A stretch of 64,000 nt of DNA from Leishmania donovani (lineage: Eukaryota > Euglenozoa > Kinetoplastea > Trypanosomatida > Trypanosomatidae): assembly GCF_000227135.1 (NCBI RefSeq), contig NC_018245.1, forward strand, positions 577,041 to 641,040, read 5' to 3'. Below, in pieces: positions 48,561-60,300 of this stretch (the stretch's first letter is position 1; each line of letters opens with the position of its first letter). Both the position numbers and the translations under genes were made by a program. The notes under the pieces were generated by a model. It saw only the letters and a list, made by a program, of their open reading frames with translations, was not told where the DNA came from and did not search any database.

Positions 48561-50627
48561 GTACTACAGGAGGTCGGTGCAGTTAGCTTCTGCACGTATG
48601 ACGGCAACGCGAAGAATGCCTTCTCTGAGCTGCTCCCTTCCGATCGCTTTTTTCGTTTTTTTTTTTTCAAAATCTGTATTTCGGCGGCACCACAGCCCCA
48701 TCTCTCCGCCCACACACCCACACCTGGACACAAATATTTGGATACCGCAGACGTGAAGCGTTGTCCCTTGCTTGGACCTTCTTCACACCCTCTTTCCTGC
48801 CTGGCGTTCTTGTTCCCTCTCCTTCACTCTCTCTCCCCCTTTTTGTTTCTTGTTCTCTCTTATGTACTGTGAACACGTTCTCTTCGTTGTCTTCTTCGCT
48901 TGTCAGTTTTAGAGTTTATTGTGAGCCGCCTCGACTTCTTTCCTTGGGCGGTTGTGTGTGTGTGCGTGTACCTCTCTCCTTCCCTCTCCCTCTTCTCGCT
49001 CCCTCATCGTGCGTGCCGTGTGTCGTATACGCACGAGCGTGCCTCGGGACAGAGTGTTCTCATGCATGCGTGCGCTCGTGTGCATGTGTGTATGTGTGTG
49101 TCGGCCGACGCGTGTGACGCACTCTCTCGCCACCGTCATTTTTTTTTTTCGTCGACCCTTTTCCTCTCTGTCTCTTGAGGTCTCCGTCCTCCCTCTTGTC
49201 ACCCGTTGCCTCTGCCAGATGCTTCTCGTCCTCTGTCGGTTGCCCTTCCGCCGCCCGCTTCTCTCCTTCGTCGGCCCTCACTCACCAAATGCCGCATGTA
49301 GGCGTTCAGTCGTGTTTGTTCGCTGGCGCACAGCTCCTCTCTGACGGACTGCCGCCTCTCGTGCGTCTCTCCCCCTCTCTTTGCGTGTGTGCTGCGCTGC
49401 CACGCCAGCAGGACGAAACAGGAGAACACGTACTCGAAGGCGCCCGCGACACGCATGCACTTCAGCCAGATATGATGGGGGAGAAGGGAGAGGGCAGACG
49501 GGCGCTGAATGCACCTGCAAATCATTAGGTGCTCCCTCTCGCGTGTGCTGCGAACGGGTGGGGTCAGGGGGAACAAAGGCCTACGCCCTTGCTATGCTCG
49601 ACTGGTGCAGCATTCCACTTTTCAGAGACTGTGTGTGGGTGATCCTGTGCGTTTGTATAAAAAAGGGAAGGGAGCGCGAGGGCGAGCACATTTTTCCTTA
49701 ATTTTTACCTTCATGATACCGGCCGCCTCATCGTGATGTCATGATCCAGTGCCCACTCGTTGTGATAATGCCGAGCAGCCTGCAGCATGCCCTCTGGTGC
49801 GGCTGCGGGCTCTCTGGCGCCGGTGGACAGGGCTTGGCTGGCGCTGTGCCGAAGAGACGTATAGCCATGCTCACGCCTGGACCAGCCCACTACGAGTCCT
49901 GCCCGCGTATTCAGCACGTACATGCATCCACCATCTCTTCTCCTGCTATTACTGCGCTGCGGTGATGTCGTGCGTAGTTCTGGGCCTCGGCTGCTGTGTA
50001 TGCGCAGTAGAATGGCAGTGGGCTGGGCGACGCCGAAGGGCGTCGGTGGACCCCGCTCCCTGTCATTGCCGCCGTGCGACACAGCGGTGGGTGGGCGGCG
50101 GTTGCGTGTGTGCGTCTATGTGTTGACCTCTTTGCCATGGAATATGGACGCTTTTGTATTGAAACGAATCTTCATCGCCCCTCCGGATGCCCGGCTCCTC
50201 TTTCCTCCACCCACCTTCAGGAGAAGCGCTCCACGCGCAACGGAGTATGTGGGCCTACATTTACATCAGCAGGCGGATCGCCACCTGTATTCGTCTCTCG
50301 TCGTCTGATCTAATTCTTCTCTTCCCTACGTTTCTCCCTTCCAAAAATGCTGTTCGACGACAGCAGCGGCATCTGCGTGTCGTTGCGGGTGTGTCTCTGT
50401 GCAAGTTGTTCCTGACCCTGCTCTTCACGCGAGTGTCTCCTGTGTGCCAACGGGGCAAAGCAGAATCAAAGGCAATCGAAAGCCAAGGCGCACAGCCCCC
50501 TCCCCCCATCATCTAGCGTCGTCATCATCTTTTCCCTCTCGTACCACCTGTGGCTCACGCTGGCCCTCCTTATCATCTTTTCGTGTATCTGCCCACGCCC
50601 CCTCTGCTTACCCAGAGGCCTCCAAAG
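48561..50627 (+). other. intergenic between the J-protein and EF-hand genes
   Basis: No gene is seen. 48640-49250 is T/C-rich. 49300-50130 is GC-richer, non-repetitive sequence without an ORF; its part at 49740-50125 has the look of an old dispersed repeat but no proof. The end is pyrimidine-rich up to the acceptor. Confidence 0.65.
50614..50615 (+). promoter_or_regulatory. candidate trans-splice acceptor for the EF-hand gene
   Basis: This is the first AG after a long AG-free pyrimidine-rich tract (about 50524-50613). It leaves a 12-nt 5' UTR. Confidence 0.6.
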
Positions 50628-51329
50628 ATGGGCGGCAGGATTTCGCGCGAGCAGATGAATGATTACCGGGAGGTTGTGAAAGATCGCATCTCCGAGGAAG
50701 CCATCGGCTTTCTGCACACCCGCTTCATGAAGGCCGCCCCATCTGGGGTCATGACCCCGCTCCTCTTTAAGCAGTACATCGAGAGCGTAGGCATGTTCAA
50801 GAATCGTAGAATCCTTCAAGAGCAACGCAGGTGGCAGCAGGGCAGCATCTTCGACAAGTTATGGGCCAGCCGCTACAAAGGGGAAAGGCAGCAGCCGGCT
50901 GCCGGGGCCAACGGGGACGCCAACAGAGACGCGGCAGAGGAGGATGGCATTGATTACTACGATCACCTCTTTCGTGGGTACGACATCAACAACGAAGGGG
51001 TGATCACCTTCAAGAAGTTTCTGATGTACCACGTAGCAGTCGTGTACAGCACCGAAGATTTGTTTTACGTAGTTTTCAACGCCTACGACGACGACGGCGA
51101 CGGCTTCCTGTCACTGACGGACATCAAGGCTGTCATCACGGCAGCAACGCGCTACGTAGGTGACTACGACGTCAATGACCGCGAGGTGCGCCGCGTGATT
51201 GATGAGGAGGCGCGTCGGCTCATGGGCTTTCTGGACATCCGCAAGCAGGGATACATACAGATGGAGGACATGCGACTCATCACGCAGAAGTACCCGCAAG
51301 TGTTGGAGAAGATGAAGAATTTGATGTGA
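50628..51329 (+). CDS. EF-hand calcium-binding protein, possibly N-myristoylated
   Basis: The frame encodes 233 residues from the first ATG after the acceptor. MGGRIS gives Gly at 2 and Ser at 6, the usual N-myristoylation pattern, with Arg at 4 and 7 that could help membrane contact. The loop DDDGDGFLSLTD (154-165) is a canonical EF-hand, with ligands at 1, 3, 5, 9 and 12. A preceding loop at 119-130 (DINNEGVITFKK) ends in Lys instead of Glu/Asp. A later loop at 203-214 (DIRKQGYIQMED) lacks acidic residues at positions 3 and 5. So probably one site binds calcium well. The layout resembles calcineurin-B or neuronal-calcium-sensor-like proteins and suggests a calcium-dependent adaptor at a membrane, perhaps flagellar, but the partner is unknown. 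Confidence 0.9.
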   Translation: MGGRISREQMNDYREVVKDRISEEAIGFLHTRFMKAAPSGVMTPLLFKQYIESVGMFKNRRILQEQRRWQQGSIFDKLWASRYKGERQQPAAGANGDANRDAAEEDGIDYYDHLFRGYDINNEGVITFKKFLMYHVAVVYSTEDLFYVVFNAYDDDGDGFLSLTDIKAVITAATRYVGDYDVNDREVRRVIDEEARRLMGFLDIRKQGYIQMEDMRLITQKYPQVLEKMKNLM

Positions 51330-53767
51330 AGAAGTCAGAGGAGGAGGATGTAGCGCGAGGAGTAGCGCTGCTCGTGGAGGCGTCTTCGTTGCCTTTTTTC
51401 TCTACTCCTCCTCCTCTCTCTTTCTCGTGCCTTTCCTTCTTCCTTGATGAGGGACGTGTACGATCGATTTTTTTTTTTCCTTCGGCGTTTGCCTGCTCCG
51501 TCACCACACACACGCACACACACAAACTCTCCCCCTCTCTCTCCGCGCGTGTGCGTGCCTGTTGCACGTACCCGCTTGATCCCACTCTTTCCGTTCTTTT
51601 CTTTTTCTTCTTTCACGTCTTGCCTTGCCGGCGCCATGATCCTGTCGTTTTTTCTTCTTGACTTTTATGTCTGTGCTTCAGAAGGAGCGTTGGCCCTCCG
51701 CTGTCTTGGTGGGTGCGGTCTTGCCTGCTGCCATCTTTTCCGCGTGTAGCTCGGTGTTTGCGCGGATCTGCACACGAGCTCTGAAGGGAGGCGCGTCACT
51801 GATGCCCATCGATTGGTGCTCTCCCGCGTCGCTTTCTTTGTTGTACGCGCGTCTCTCTCTCATCGTTACCCTTCATCACTCGTGCTGCGCGTGGTGTTTA
51901 GATCATTGCTGTCATTGCACAGGTTTTTTTTTTTCGCGAGGAGCACACGTGCGTGCAAGCGAAAAGGACAGCGCGCCGCTGTATCTCTCTCTCTCTGTGT
52001 GCGTCTCTTGAGCCGCAGCAGATGACCCACAGCGTGTAACCCCTTTCGCTGCAGCTGAGGACGCTGTCGCTCCATATGCAGACATAGAGGAGGGAACACT
52101 CGAAGAACGAGCGAAGGCAACTGAGCACACGGACGAGGACGGCTCAAGGTCTTGGAAGAGCCCCACGCCCTCTGCTGTACACGGTGCAGCTGCTCTCTCC
52201 CTATGACGAGAGACCAAGTGAGCAGATGGCGGCCTGCGCGTATGTGTGCGTCTTTCTCTTTTCATGTGGGCTTCAGTCTCTTGCCAGTGATCGGTGCCAC
52301 ACTACATTTCCCCCTCGTACCAAGACTCCGTTGCCAGGGCCAGAGGAGCTAGATGTCGGGTGGAACGGGAGACAGTCGACACTACACGGAGGCTTTGTAC
52401 TCGTGAGTGCTTGCGGAGAGCTCGGTGCGTTTTCCTTGAAGTCCGGCGCACATAAATAGTAACAAGCAAGCACTGATCCTGCAGGTTTAGTCGTCCTCTT
52501 CTTCCTTGCGCTCCTCCCTTCTTCTCTCGCTCTCCTTGTAGGGCTCTGTCCTCTTCTCTGGTCAGCCTCGGTGCTCGCCACCTCGCGAACATCATCGCTG
52601 GCGCTGCTGGTGTTTGTGACTGTGGCTCATGAATGGCCTGTCCTCTTTTACCGCTCCCCCGACTTCACTCTCCCCGTCGCTCTCATTGCTGTCGATATCT
52701 CTGCGTCGAGCGGCCACCACGGCACGGACGACACCCACTACAAGCAAAAAAAAGGAGCGAAAGAAAAGGGAATCAAACCTCCGAGGTTATCTCCCTCTCC
52801 CTCTCCCCTCAAACACGCACACGCGCGCGCACCCTATATCATCACACATACACGAAAACGAGCGGGCCAAACAGAAAGACGCACAGACGCCTGTTTGGTG
52901 CGTGCGCGCGCGAGCAGAGCTGCCGCCGACACAGCCGTGCGGCTGACAGCCTCTCTCTTTGCTGGTCGATCTCTCTGCGTGTGCACGGATTTCGTGTAAG
53001 TGCATTCCTTTTTCTGTGTGTGGACATCGCCACGCATCAGCCGTTTCCGTTGCTTCGATAGCACGACTGCTGTTGGCTGTTGTGGGGCTCTGTATATCAA
53101 TTTGAAGGTAACACGCGCACTCCCTTCCTCTCTGCGTCTCTGCACCCCTGTCTGCGTCTGTGTGTGTGTGCGTGTGCCTGTCTGTCTGTGTGTGTCTCTC
53201 ACATAGCGGCGTTGCTTATTCGACTTGTGTGCTGGACATCCTGCTTGACTTCGTTCTTCGTCTTTTTCTTTGTCGTTGTCCCTCTCTATATATTTTGACT
53301 TTTCCACGCCACCCCCTTTATTTTGTTGTTTTCTCGTTGTTCTTTCTCGTGTTGCCCTGTTCTGCGTGCGCTCGTTGCTGTCTTCTTTCTTCGTTGGGTG
53401 TCTGCCACTCTCTGTCTTCCTGCGAAGTGTGCTGCCTTCTTCGGCTTGCGCCTTTCCCACACTTCTCTCTTTTTCGTTTCTGTCGTGCTGTTTGGCAGTT
53501 GTTGTTGAGCCGGCGCTGTGCACCAGAGTTGTCGTGGTCTCTGCTGCCTCTATTAGGCGTTCTTGGGTACGCCTATCTGTCTCTCTGTCTGTGACTGAGC
53601 GAGGGAAGGCATTACACGGCTCCTGCCGTTTTCCCTCTCTCCCCCTTTTTGTGTTTCGCGTCTCCGTAATCTGTGCTCCCTCCCCTCTTGTGTGATCACT
53701 CCGCCCCCGCACCGCTGCGTGCTCGCGTCGCTTTTCTCTCTACCACTACCTCCGCGGCTATTTTATA

Positions 53768-53800
53768 CATATATATATATATATATTATAGTATATATAT
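53768..53800. repeat. imperfect (AT)n tract
   Basis: This 33-base AT tract is interrupted by TTATAG and followed by TATG repeats. Confidence 0.85.
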
Positions 53801-56800
53801 GTATGTATGTTTGTTGACTACGAACCCTCTCTGCCTGCCTGTCTGTGAGTTTCTCGCGGTTGATTTCGGTTTCCTTTTCTGTTTTTTCGGGTGCGTGTAT
53901 CTTGGCACTTACTCGCCTCCTTTTTTTTTATTTTCATTTTTCTTGGTCCCTCTTTCTCTTTTTGGCCGATTATCCTGGCGCCACTTTGCGGTTGCTGTCG
54001 TTCTCGCGGTTGCTGGTACGCTGGAGGCGCTCGTTCTTGTCGTTTTACGCTGACGACTCAGGGTAACGGGGCCGAGAGAGAGAAGGAGGAGGAGGCATCA
54101 TACCTTTGGCGACGTATCGCTGCCATCTGTTGCAATCCCCTTTCCTTTTTTCCTTCTTGTTTTTGGGATCTGTCTTTGCGCGAGTGCGTGCGCCCATCAC
54201 GTCACTGTCGACATCAGCGTCGGCTCCCAGGTTTGCGTCTTCGGTTTTTTTTTTTGTTTTCTTTAGCGTCCTCTCTTCCGCATCCTTGTCCCTCTCTTCG
54301 TGCCGACGCCAGGGCCTCGTTTTCCATAGCACAACAAGGGCGCGGAAGACACAGCAAGCGCGAGAGGAAAGAGCAGAGTTGCTGTTGCGCCCAGCATCGC
54401 TCTTCTCCGTTTGCCTGGGTGCCTCACATCCACCCCTCACCACCACCACATCTACCTTGCATTCATTCGGCAAACATACACACAGCAGCCGAAACAACAA
54501 CCTCCTCCCTCCCTCCCCCACACACGAAAAAAAACGCGCGTTTCTGTGTCTGTGTGCCGGCGTCCTCCCCGCGCTCACTCTCATACGCACACACTTGCGT
54601 ACCTTTTTTACTCTTCCGAGGCGCTCCCCCTTGCCGGCCCGTCCTCTTTTCTCAGCACCGACGCAACAGCAGGGGAGAGAGGGGGCGCGCAAAACAAAGA
54701 AAACAACGAAAAACGGCGGACGGCGTAGACGGCAAGAGAGAGGCATCGCAGAGGGAGAGAGCAGTCCTAAAAGAAAGGTGTGAGAAGGCGAGAAGAGAAT
54801 ACGAAGCCGAAGAAAGCGAAGATAAGCCGCGAACACACAGGACGACATCAAGGAGATTCGTCATCACTGAAGCCCCCCCTCCTCCTCCCCTCCCTCTACA
54901 GAATTCAGGCTGCTTAACAGCAATAACAGAAATAACAGCCACGATACACACACACACACACACACGCAACGACTCCGCATCGATTAACTAAGCAGGCGAG
55001 GGTTTTATCCCTTTTTTATTTTTCGTTTCTCCCTCTTTTCTTTCGTTTGGTTGGCGCTCGCCTCCTCCCCTCCTGTGTGTGTGTGTGTCTTTTTACCTCG
55101 CTTGCAGCCGCACCGGTTGCACACAACGTCATAGTCGTTGGTATGATATATATATTGTGTGTGTGCGCGTCTGTTCATTTTATCTTGAATTTCGCTGCTG
55201 TCTCCTAGTCGTGCACACCAAGCCAATTCATTGCTCCCCCCCGACACACACATACCCCAAACAAACAGCCGCAAGTGTACACGACCATCAAGACCGACCA
55301 GCAAGCAGAGGAGGACTTAAAGAGGGGTAAGAGAGAAAGCGAATAAGCGTTTCCTCCTAGAGAGTGTGGTTGGTTGCCTGACGCATCGCAGCAGTGTAGC
55401 TGCTGGAAGAGAAGGAAGGTGAAGAGTGAAGACAGTTGCATTGGCGTCCGAGGAAAACAGGCGCTCCGAGAGCGAAAGCAGATATTCAGTGGGGACTGAC
55501 GAGGAGAAGTTCGTCGACTAACATCAGTTACCCCCTCACCCTCCCCGCCCTTGCATTACTGACCTTTGGCTCGACCGAGAGGAAAAAAAGGGAACTTGCG
55601 CCCAAAACGCCCATCCTTTTCGCTTACTGCCACACTCCTTTCTGTGTTCGCTGGCTCAACACTGCGTAGCGTGTGACTACTTTCTCTCCGCGCCTTCTTC
55701 TCCCTTCACCTCCCAAACCACAATAGCCGTATTCGTTTCTTCTCGTGCGCGTGCTTGTGTCCGTCTGTGCCGTTGTCATCATCGCACACGCACACAGACG
55801 CCCCCCTCTCCTCCTCCTCTTTGCCTGCCTTTGCCGACTTTACGCCTTTGTATTTTCTTCGTTTCCTGCCATTCCGTACGTACGTAGGCCACCTCCTCTG
55901 TCGTCGTGGTCACGCCTCAGCCCTCTCCTTCCATTTTTTCTTCATCCCTATAGTTTGGTCTCTCTCTCGTCCTTCTCCGTCTTTTTTTTTTGTTTGGGCC
56001 CCCGAGTAGTTTTTGCATGGTTGTACATCTCTGCGCCATTCTCCCCTCCCTTCCCCAAGCCCATCAATATCTGTGTATACTTCACGAACCTTTTCCACTC
56101 CTCTCCTTCCCCCTTCTCTGCACACACTCGCTCTCTACTGTGCCCCCATCCCCTTCTTCGTTTTCTTTTTTCTATATTTTCTGTTTCTCTTGCTTGTCCG
56201 TGTCTCTGTGAATCGCTGCTGCTGTCGCAATCTAACTCGTGCTTGCATTGTCTCTGTCTGTTTGTCTGTGTGTGGCGCCTCACTTCCCACGCTTTTTGTT
56301 TGTTTCTCTTCCACCGGATTCCCGTCCACTTATTTTCGTCGTTTCGTTTTAGGACATCTCCCCCACACAAACTCACCCACGCGGCCCCTCTCACGTCTCC
56401 TCGCATCTTTTCTTGGCCTCTACCTCCGACTTCCTCTCTTACCTCAAGCTTCCTCCTCGTCGTCGTTTTTTTTTTACTGCTCTGTCGTTCTACAACTCTC
56501 CCCATCTTTTTGCTCGCTCTTCGGCCGTGTCTGTTTCTTCGTGTGGGCGTTGCCGTCGGGGTTTGTCATCATCATCGTTGTTGCGGTGGCTGTTGCTGTG
56601 GTTGTGGTTGCTTCTGCGCTACGCTCCGTCATCATTGCGTTCTCTGTTGCTGTTTTTTTTTTCTTCGTTTCTTCTGCATCTCTCTTCTCTCTCTCTCACA
56701 ATTTCTTGTTCGTGTTGTGAGGCTGTCCACCTTCCCCCCTCTTTCTTCCCTGCCCTCGTCTTCGACTGGTTGATTCATTGACGCAACTCCGGGTTCTCGC

Positions 56801-57312
56801 CTGCGTGACTTCGCGTTATCTTCGTTTTCCCACTCGCTTACTTCTCGCATTTTTCTTTCCCTCTCGGGCTCCGGTCGCTGTTCCTCTTTACTGTTGTCGT
56901 TGCGTGTGCGTGAGTGCGTGTGCCCCATATCACGAGCAGATTTGCATCCGCGCGCGTGTCTCGTTGAATTCGACTGACTTCTTTTTTTTTTTTCTGTCTT
57001 ATCTCTCGTTGATACGGTCTCTCTTCTTCCCTCCACTTTCTCTGGCATCATTGTCTTTTGTGTTTCTTTTCTCCGCTCGTGCCGTTGTGCTTGCACATAC
57101 ACCCGCAGGCACGCGCAGGCGCACCGACTGCTGCCTCTCCCACATCTGTGGCAGCAGCGTAGAATCGGATCGACTGAGAAAGAGGAAAGCCGCGAAGAGA
57201 ACACGGCGCTCTAGAGTACGCAGCCGAGTCACTGGCGCACACTAACGCGCGCGTAGTGTCCTGCACGGCAGTGCTCTGCCTATAAGGCACTGCTACCTGC
57301 CATTCCTCCCTT

Positions 57313-57314
57313 AG
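57313..57314 (+). promoter_or_regulatory. candidate trans-splice acceptor for the nucleotidyltransferase gene
   Basis: This AG follows the pyrimidine tract at about 57290-57312. It leaves a 54-nt 5' UTR that contains the TA run and a uORF. Confidence 0.55.
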
Positions 57315-57345
57315 ACACATAGCACCGTCATACAAGGGCGGCAGC

Positions 57346-57363
57346 ATATATATATATATATAT
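57346..57363. repeat. (AT)9 run just before a start codon
   Basis: This 18-base AT run ends 5 nt before the nucleotidyltransferase ATG and overlaps the uORF start. Confidence 0.9.
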
Positions 57364-57379
57364 GCGATATGGAGGCTAG
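57362..57379 (+). promoter_or_regulatory. minimal uORF overlapping the main start codon
   Basis: ATG at 57362 opens a five-codon frame (MRYGG) ending in TAG at 57377-57379. The main ATG at 57369 lies inside it in another frame. A ribosome starting at the first ATG would terminate 8 nt past the main start. Confidence 0.6.
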
Positions 57380-60300
57380 CGGTACCCTGCGAAGCAGCGG
57401 TGACTCGTCACCGATTGTGGCGTCTACTGCCGACGCCAGTTACGATGCAGCGATGCCAGCGCTGCGAAAAAGTATTGTCGCAGCAGCAGGCTCGAGCAGC
57501 AAGCCCGGCTCCCCGAGCAGCAGTCTCGGAAATGTCAGCTTGCCCGATACGCACTCCCCCCGAACCCAGGACCTCGGCGGCGGTGAGAAGGACCGCCTGT
57601 GGCTGCCGGACTCACTGCACAACGTCGCTGAAGCAACAGCCACAACATCACCAAATACGGCTAGTCATCCGCCTGCCCGACTTCTCCATCACAGAGACTC
57701 CTTCATATCTATGCACAGCACCGACGCACCCTCAGCAGCGGTTCCACTCACCTGCATGAGCTCGCCGCCGTCCCCGCTGGCGAGGGCGGAGTGCCTGCGC
57801 GCGAGTGAGAGCGAGAGTTTTGACACCGGCAACATGAACAACGTGGGAGGCAGCCGTGCGTCCACGAAGCGGCTGCGCTCTGATCGCATGCAGGCAATCA
57901 GAGCTACCTCCGCAGCACCGCCATCGCGGCTGCGGCGCAGTGCTTCGCTACCAACAACCGGATGCAATGGCAGCCACATCTTCAGCGCCCGACTTTCCAC
58001 CCCGTCTGCTGCCGGTGGCGCAGGCGGTGGCACAGGGTCTTGCAGCTCACCCACTCCGCTCAGCGAACGCAGCGGTAAAAAGAGCAGCAGCAGAAGTAGT
58101 CCTCAGCCTCCAACAGTTGCGACACCGCTGTTGCAGCGCGCACCGCACGCGCAGGACACGGCGCGCGCCAAGGGAGGTGATACATCGCATGATGGGGGTG
58201 GCGCGCAGTTCTCGACGCGCCAGCTCGGCTATCTGTCGAACTCCGAGCTCTCGAACGCGCCAGATGGCAGCGAACCGACTCCCTACACTGCGGGCGCGTC
58301 GGCGAGCAGCAGCCCCACGGCGGCACAGTCATCGCCGCCACCGCTGCCATCATACACGCTGCCAGTGACGGACGACACTCACTGTCAGGACAACGTTTTG
58401 GCAGGTGACATGGGCGACGCCACGGCCGTTGTCGCACCCGCCAGGAAGCGCAAGAAAAAGAAAAACAAGAAGAAGAAGTCGGCAGCAGCGGCAGCGGCCG
58501 GCGCGGTCGAGGGAGAGGACGCTGCCATGTCAGCGGCGGCGGCTGCTGGTGCTGCCGGCGGCACGGGCACTCCGATCGGCGGCAGCGCCACGGTGAATAG
58601 CGCCGTCCCGGCGACTGGCTCGTTGCCGCTGCCACCTATCCCGATGATGCCCGGAGGCGGCGGCAACTCCAGTGGGGTCGTCCCTGGCGCATTCTTGAGC
58701 CCTGGCTACAGCCAGGGCCACGGTAGCGGCGGCAGCGGTTCTCTGCTGTACAGCAACCTTCCGCAGCCGCAGTTTCATCCCCAACACCTCGGCGGAGCAC
58801 GCGGGCAGTTCGTGATGATGTTCAATGGTGCGCAAGGCGGCGATGGTGCAGGCGACCCGATCATGATGGGTTACTCGATGAATGGCGGCGCTGGTGGCAT
58901 TGATGGCGGCGGCGGCGACTACACGAGTGCCGGCACAGCTGTTTGTGCGGGGGGTGAGGGCAGTACTTACGGTCGAGGGGGATCGGCAATGATGATGGTG
59001 CCTATGATGGCCTCCAACTACCACCACCACCACCACCACAGCCGCCATGAAAGCAGCGGGTCGGGTGGGGCGTATGGTTACTATCATGGCGGGATGAGTG
59101 ATTGCGGCAGAGGAGGAACCGCCGGCATGTCGCCTGCGCATACACAGATGGGCCATCAGGGTGTGGGGCGAAACCTGCAGGAGGAGCAGCGGCAACAGCA
59201 GCACGTTCAACAACAGCAAACACCGTATCCCTATCCACCTCAGCCCGTGCTGATGGGCAGTGACGGCAGTGCTGGTAGTGGCTCGTATCCAGCGAACAGC
59301 GGCCACAACCGCCACGGCTCGGCGCACCGCAGCGGTGGTGGCAACAGTGGCGGCCCGCAATACTCTTCGCAGCCACAGCAGCAGTATCAGCAGCAGCAGT
59401 GCTACTATCAGAACCTTCGCTACAACTCACAGCCTTACTTTCATGGCGGCGTCTCCTCCACGACCGGCGCTGATGCGAATGCGATGCAGGGAGGGCTGAT
59501 CATGGCAACAGGTGAGGGAAGCAGTGGCGCTGAGGGCGGTGGCCGCGGCGAGCGCGCCGGCTTCTCGAACACCCAGGGCCAATCCAGCGGCGGCGTCGGC
59601 GGCTCGATGCAGTACAATGGAGAGGATGCCGCGAGCCGGGTGCCGTCGCAGGTGCCCGTGGAGGACATGGTGCCGGTGCCTCAGCAACCCCAGCGCAACG
59701 TCAGCTTTCGACCTCCGATGCCAGCGGCGAGCGCGTCTGGCATGTCCTACTACCCACCAAACAGCGCCGCACCGGCAACACTGGCGGCGGCTGCCGGTGC
59801 CCCCAACAACGGCAGCGTGAACAGTAGCTATGTAAGCTGCGGCAGTCGTGGAGGTGTGTCGGGGTCGATGATGGCCAGGGATGGCGGCGCAGCGGTGAAC
59901 GGTGAGGCGAGGTTGCCGCGAGAGGAGGTGATGACGGCGGACCTCGCGGCGGATGCGGCGCCGCGGTCGCTTTTTCAGTTCACGCCCGAGGTGAGCCCGC
60001 GCCTCTGTCGCCTGATCGAGCGCGAGCTGCTGACATACTTGACGCCGTCGCTGGCGTGTCTGCAGCGCCGCCGCAGTCAGTTGGAGACGCTGGCTGGGTA
60101 CATCACAGCCGCGCTGCGCCACGCGGGCCGACAGACCGGCCACGACTATGGCGACATCTCCTACTACATCTTCGGCAGCGTGAACATGCGCACCGTGCTG
60201 CCGGACGGCGACAATGACGTGACGGTGGAGGTTGACGGCTTGGTGGCGAGGGAGTCGACACTGACGCCTCCACCTTCGCCTCCGCAGCCGCTGTCGTCAT

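Larger units (their letters stand above)
51330..57368 (+). other. 6-kb stretch without a gene, before the nucleotidyltransferase gene
   Basis: Mostly T/C-rich, with (AT)n at about 53768-53800 and (CA)n at about 54947-54964. Long open frames here (up to 366 codons) are pyrimidine-run artefacts. Less repetitive parts lie at 52020-52480 and 55370-55520, without ORF or recognisable RNA. Confidence 0.65.

Noticed and set aside
53891..54991. A 366-codon + strand frame
   Set aside because: It is a translation of pyrimidine-rich DNA changing into A-rich DNA, with no domain, no codon bias like the real genes and a non-descript start.
55745..56773. A 342-codon + strand frame with many hydrophobic residues
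   Set aside because: The Leu/Phe/Ser/Cys content follows directly from T/C runs; it is not a credible membrane protein.
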